NCBI GenBank assembly: GCA_027489375.1
Contig: JAIXZW010000013.1
Span: 186,001 to 250,000 of the forward strand
Origin: Paracoccaceae bacterium
GTDB lineage: Bacteria > Pseudomonadota > Alphaproteobacteria > Rhodobacterales > Rhodobacteraceae
Direction: 5' to 3'
Length of the DNA: 64,000 nucleotides
Positions 63,078 to 64,000 of this stretch are shown here, piece after piece. The translations under genes and the position numbers were made by a program. Position 1 is the first letter of the stretch. Each line of letters starts with the position of its first letter. Below the pieces are notes generated by a model. The model ran no database searches, had not been told where the DNA came from, and saw only the letters and a list, made by a program, of their open reading frames with translations.

Positions 63078-63511
63078 CCCTTCGCCCCCTTCGGCAGGTC
63101 GAGCGTGAAGGCCCCTGTCGCCGCCGCGACGGGGCGCGTGGCGTCCTCGTCCGTCGCGGTCACGCGGACAAAGGCGACCGTGCGCGTGGTGTGGTAGCAC
63201 TCTGCCCGCGCCGTGATCGTCTGGCCCGGTGTGGCGGGGCGGAAGTAATCCACCCGCAAATCCAGCGTCGCCGTCGAAACCGGCCCCACCGGATGCGACA
63301 TCACCGCAGCCCCGCTCGCCGTATCCATCAGCGCCGACACCGCCCCCCCGTGCATCACCCCCGTCGCGGGATCGCCGACGAAGCGGGCATCATAGGGCAT
63401 GGTCATCTCCACCCGCCCGTTGCCGAAGCTGACAAGCTGCATCCCGAGCGCGCGGGAATGCGGCAGGGCTTCGATGAAACGGCGGGCAATGTCGATCGGG
63501 TCTTCGCTCAT
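63074..63511 (-). CDS. PaaI/hotdog-fold thioesterase
   Basis: The product has 145 residues from the ATG at 63511 (alternative 63520). The hotdog motif GVMHGGAVSALMDTASGAAV and the strand LDLRVDYFRPATPG are typical of PaaI-type acyl-CoA thioesterases. It is the first gene of the pair and is divergent from the MerR gene. Confidence 0.87.
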   Translation of the reverse strand: MSEDPIDIARRFIEALPHSRALGMQLVSFGNGRVEMTMPYDARFVGDPATGVMHGGAVSALMDTASGAAVMSHPVGPVSTATLDLRVDYFRPATPGQTITARAECYHTTRTVAFVRVTATDEDATRPVAAATGAFTLDLPKGAKG

Positions 63512-63601
63512 GGTCCCCATAATCCCCCGCCCCGCCCGATGCGCAAGGGGAATGGGCGACCTTCCGCCCGCGCCCGTTGCCGCAGGTGACGCCACGTCAT
63601 G

Positions 63602-63632
63602 TTTACCTTAACGTAAAGCAACGCGCTATACT
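63602..63632 (+). promoter_or_regulatory. LiuR-like operator within a MerR-type promoter
   Basis: TTTACCTTAACGTAAA (63602-63617) is one base from the LiuR consensus TTTACGTTAACGTAAA. A -10 TATACT lies at 63627-63632; with TTTACC as -35 the spacer is 19 bp, the length typical of MerR-controlled promoters. Confidence 0.65.
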
Positions 63633-63656
63633 GGCCCCAACCATCATGAGTCTCCC

Positions 63657-64000
63657 ATGACCGCCACCCCCGCCAAGGACGCCCTGCTCACCATCCGCGA
63701 GATGTGCGACGCCTATGACGTCACCCCCCGCACCCTGCGCTTTTACGAGGCGAAGGAACTGCTCTTCCCCCTCCGCCGCGGCACCGCCCGCTTCTTCACC
63801 TATCGCGACCGCGCGCGGCTGAAACTGATCCTGCGCGGCAAGCGCTTCGGCTTCAGCCTCGAAGACATCCGCCAGCTTCTGGAAATGTATGACCGCGATC
63901 CGGGCCAGCAGGAGGCGCAACTTGCCCGCACCATCGAACTCGCCCAGGACCGCCTCGCCCAGATGGAACGCCAGCGCGCCGAACTCGACGAGGCGATTGC
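63657..64000 (+). CDS. MerR-family regulator (LiuR-like), truncated by window end
   Basis: At least 114 residues from the ATG at 63657. The MerR HTH is LTIREMCDAYDVTPRTLRFY, with EAKELLFPLRRGTARFFTYR, followed by the start of the dimerisation coiled coil. The operator in front suggests the LiuR branch, which controls branched-chain amino acid and fatty acid degradation. The C-terminus is beyond the window. Confidence 0.85.
   Translation, partial: MTATPAKDALLTIREMCDAYDVTPRTLRFYEAKELLFPLRRGTARFFTYRDRARLKLILRGKRFGFSLEDIRQLLEMYDRDPGQQEAQLARTIELAQDRLAQMERQRAELDEAI

Overview
The window is GC-rich with alphaproteobacterial gene content. It looks like a member of the Rhodobacterales (Rhodobacter/Cereibacter/Gemmobacter-like), because the flagellar genes, their regulators and the chemotaxis operon match the architecture known for the Rhodobacter sphaeroides Fla1 flagellum. 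That system is sigma-54 dependent and was acquired from gammaproteobacteria, unlike the native CtrA-controlled alphaproteobacterial flagellum. Species cannot be decided from the sequence alone.

Layout. 1-10.5 kb: end of flgK, flgL, a flagellar lytic transglycosylase (sltF-like), the enhancer-binding protein FleQ, an unrelated amine oxidase, fliD, the flagellin gene fliC and an rpoN (sigma-54) gene. 10.6-25.7 kb (minus strand): fleT-fliE-fliF-fliG-fliH-fliI-fliJ, fliK-fliL-fliM-fliN, fliO-fliP-fliQ-fliR-flhB plus a small membrane protein, then a two-gene unit resembling motF. 26-36.5 kb (plus strand): a chemotaxis operon in the order cheA4-cheR-cheB-cheW-cytoplasmic MCP (TlpT-like)-cheY6-cheA3, the split-kinase arrangement of R. 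sphaeroides cheOp3, here embedded in the flagellar locus. 36.6-46.9 kb: fliS and a companion, a second fliL-like gene, flgP-flgT-flgA, flgM, a DUF2802-like gene, a SEL1-repeat gene with an NHLP-like partner, flhA, a degenerate flhF and fliA (sigma-28). 46.9-64 kb: housekeeping and accessory genes: a UPF0314 membrane protein, a metallophosphatase, serA/serC/serB, a TSUP exporter, zapE, a GAF protein, an RND efflux operon with a SqrR/BigR-like persulfide sensor, a MATE pump, two PaaI-type thioesterases and a MerR/LiuR-like regulator cut by the window end.

How it works together. The window encodes its own sigma-54 and a split pair of sigma-54 activators: FleQ with AAA+ and HTH but no receiver, and FleT with AAA+ but no HTH. 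I found eleven -24/-12 candidates in front of flagellar or chemotaxis units: fleT, fliK, fliO, the motF-like gene, fliD, cheA4, a 59-aa gene, fliL2, flgP, the DUF2802 gene and flhA-flhF-fliA. FliA then serves sigma-28 promoters at flgM and fliS and probably fliC, with FlgM as anti-sigma. This is a complete three-tier cascade readable from one locus.

At larger scale the plus strand alternates between C-rich and G-rich blocks, with switches near 38.3, 42.9, 46.9 and 61.0 kb that all fall between genes, suggesting past inversions or block assembly. An intergenic module (G/C hairpin plus GGATATTTG) recurs at least five times, and an array of four triloop hairpins separates fliN from fliO.
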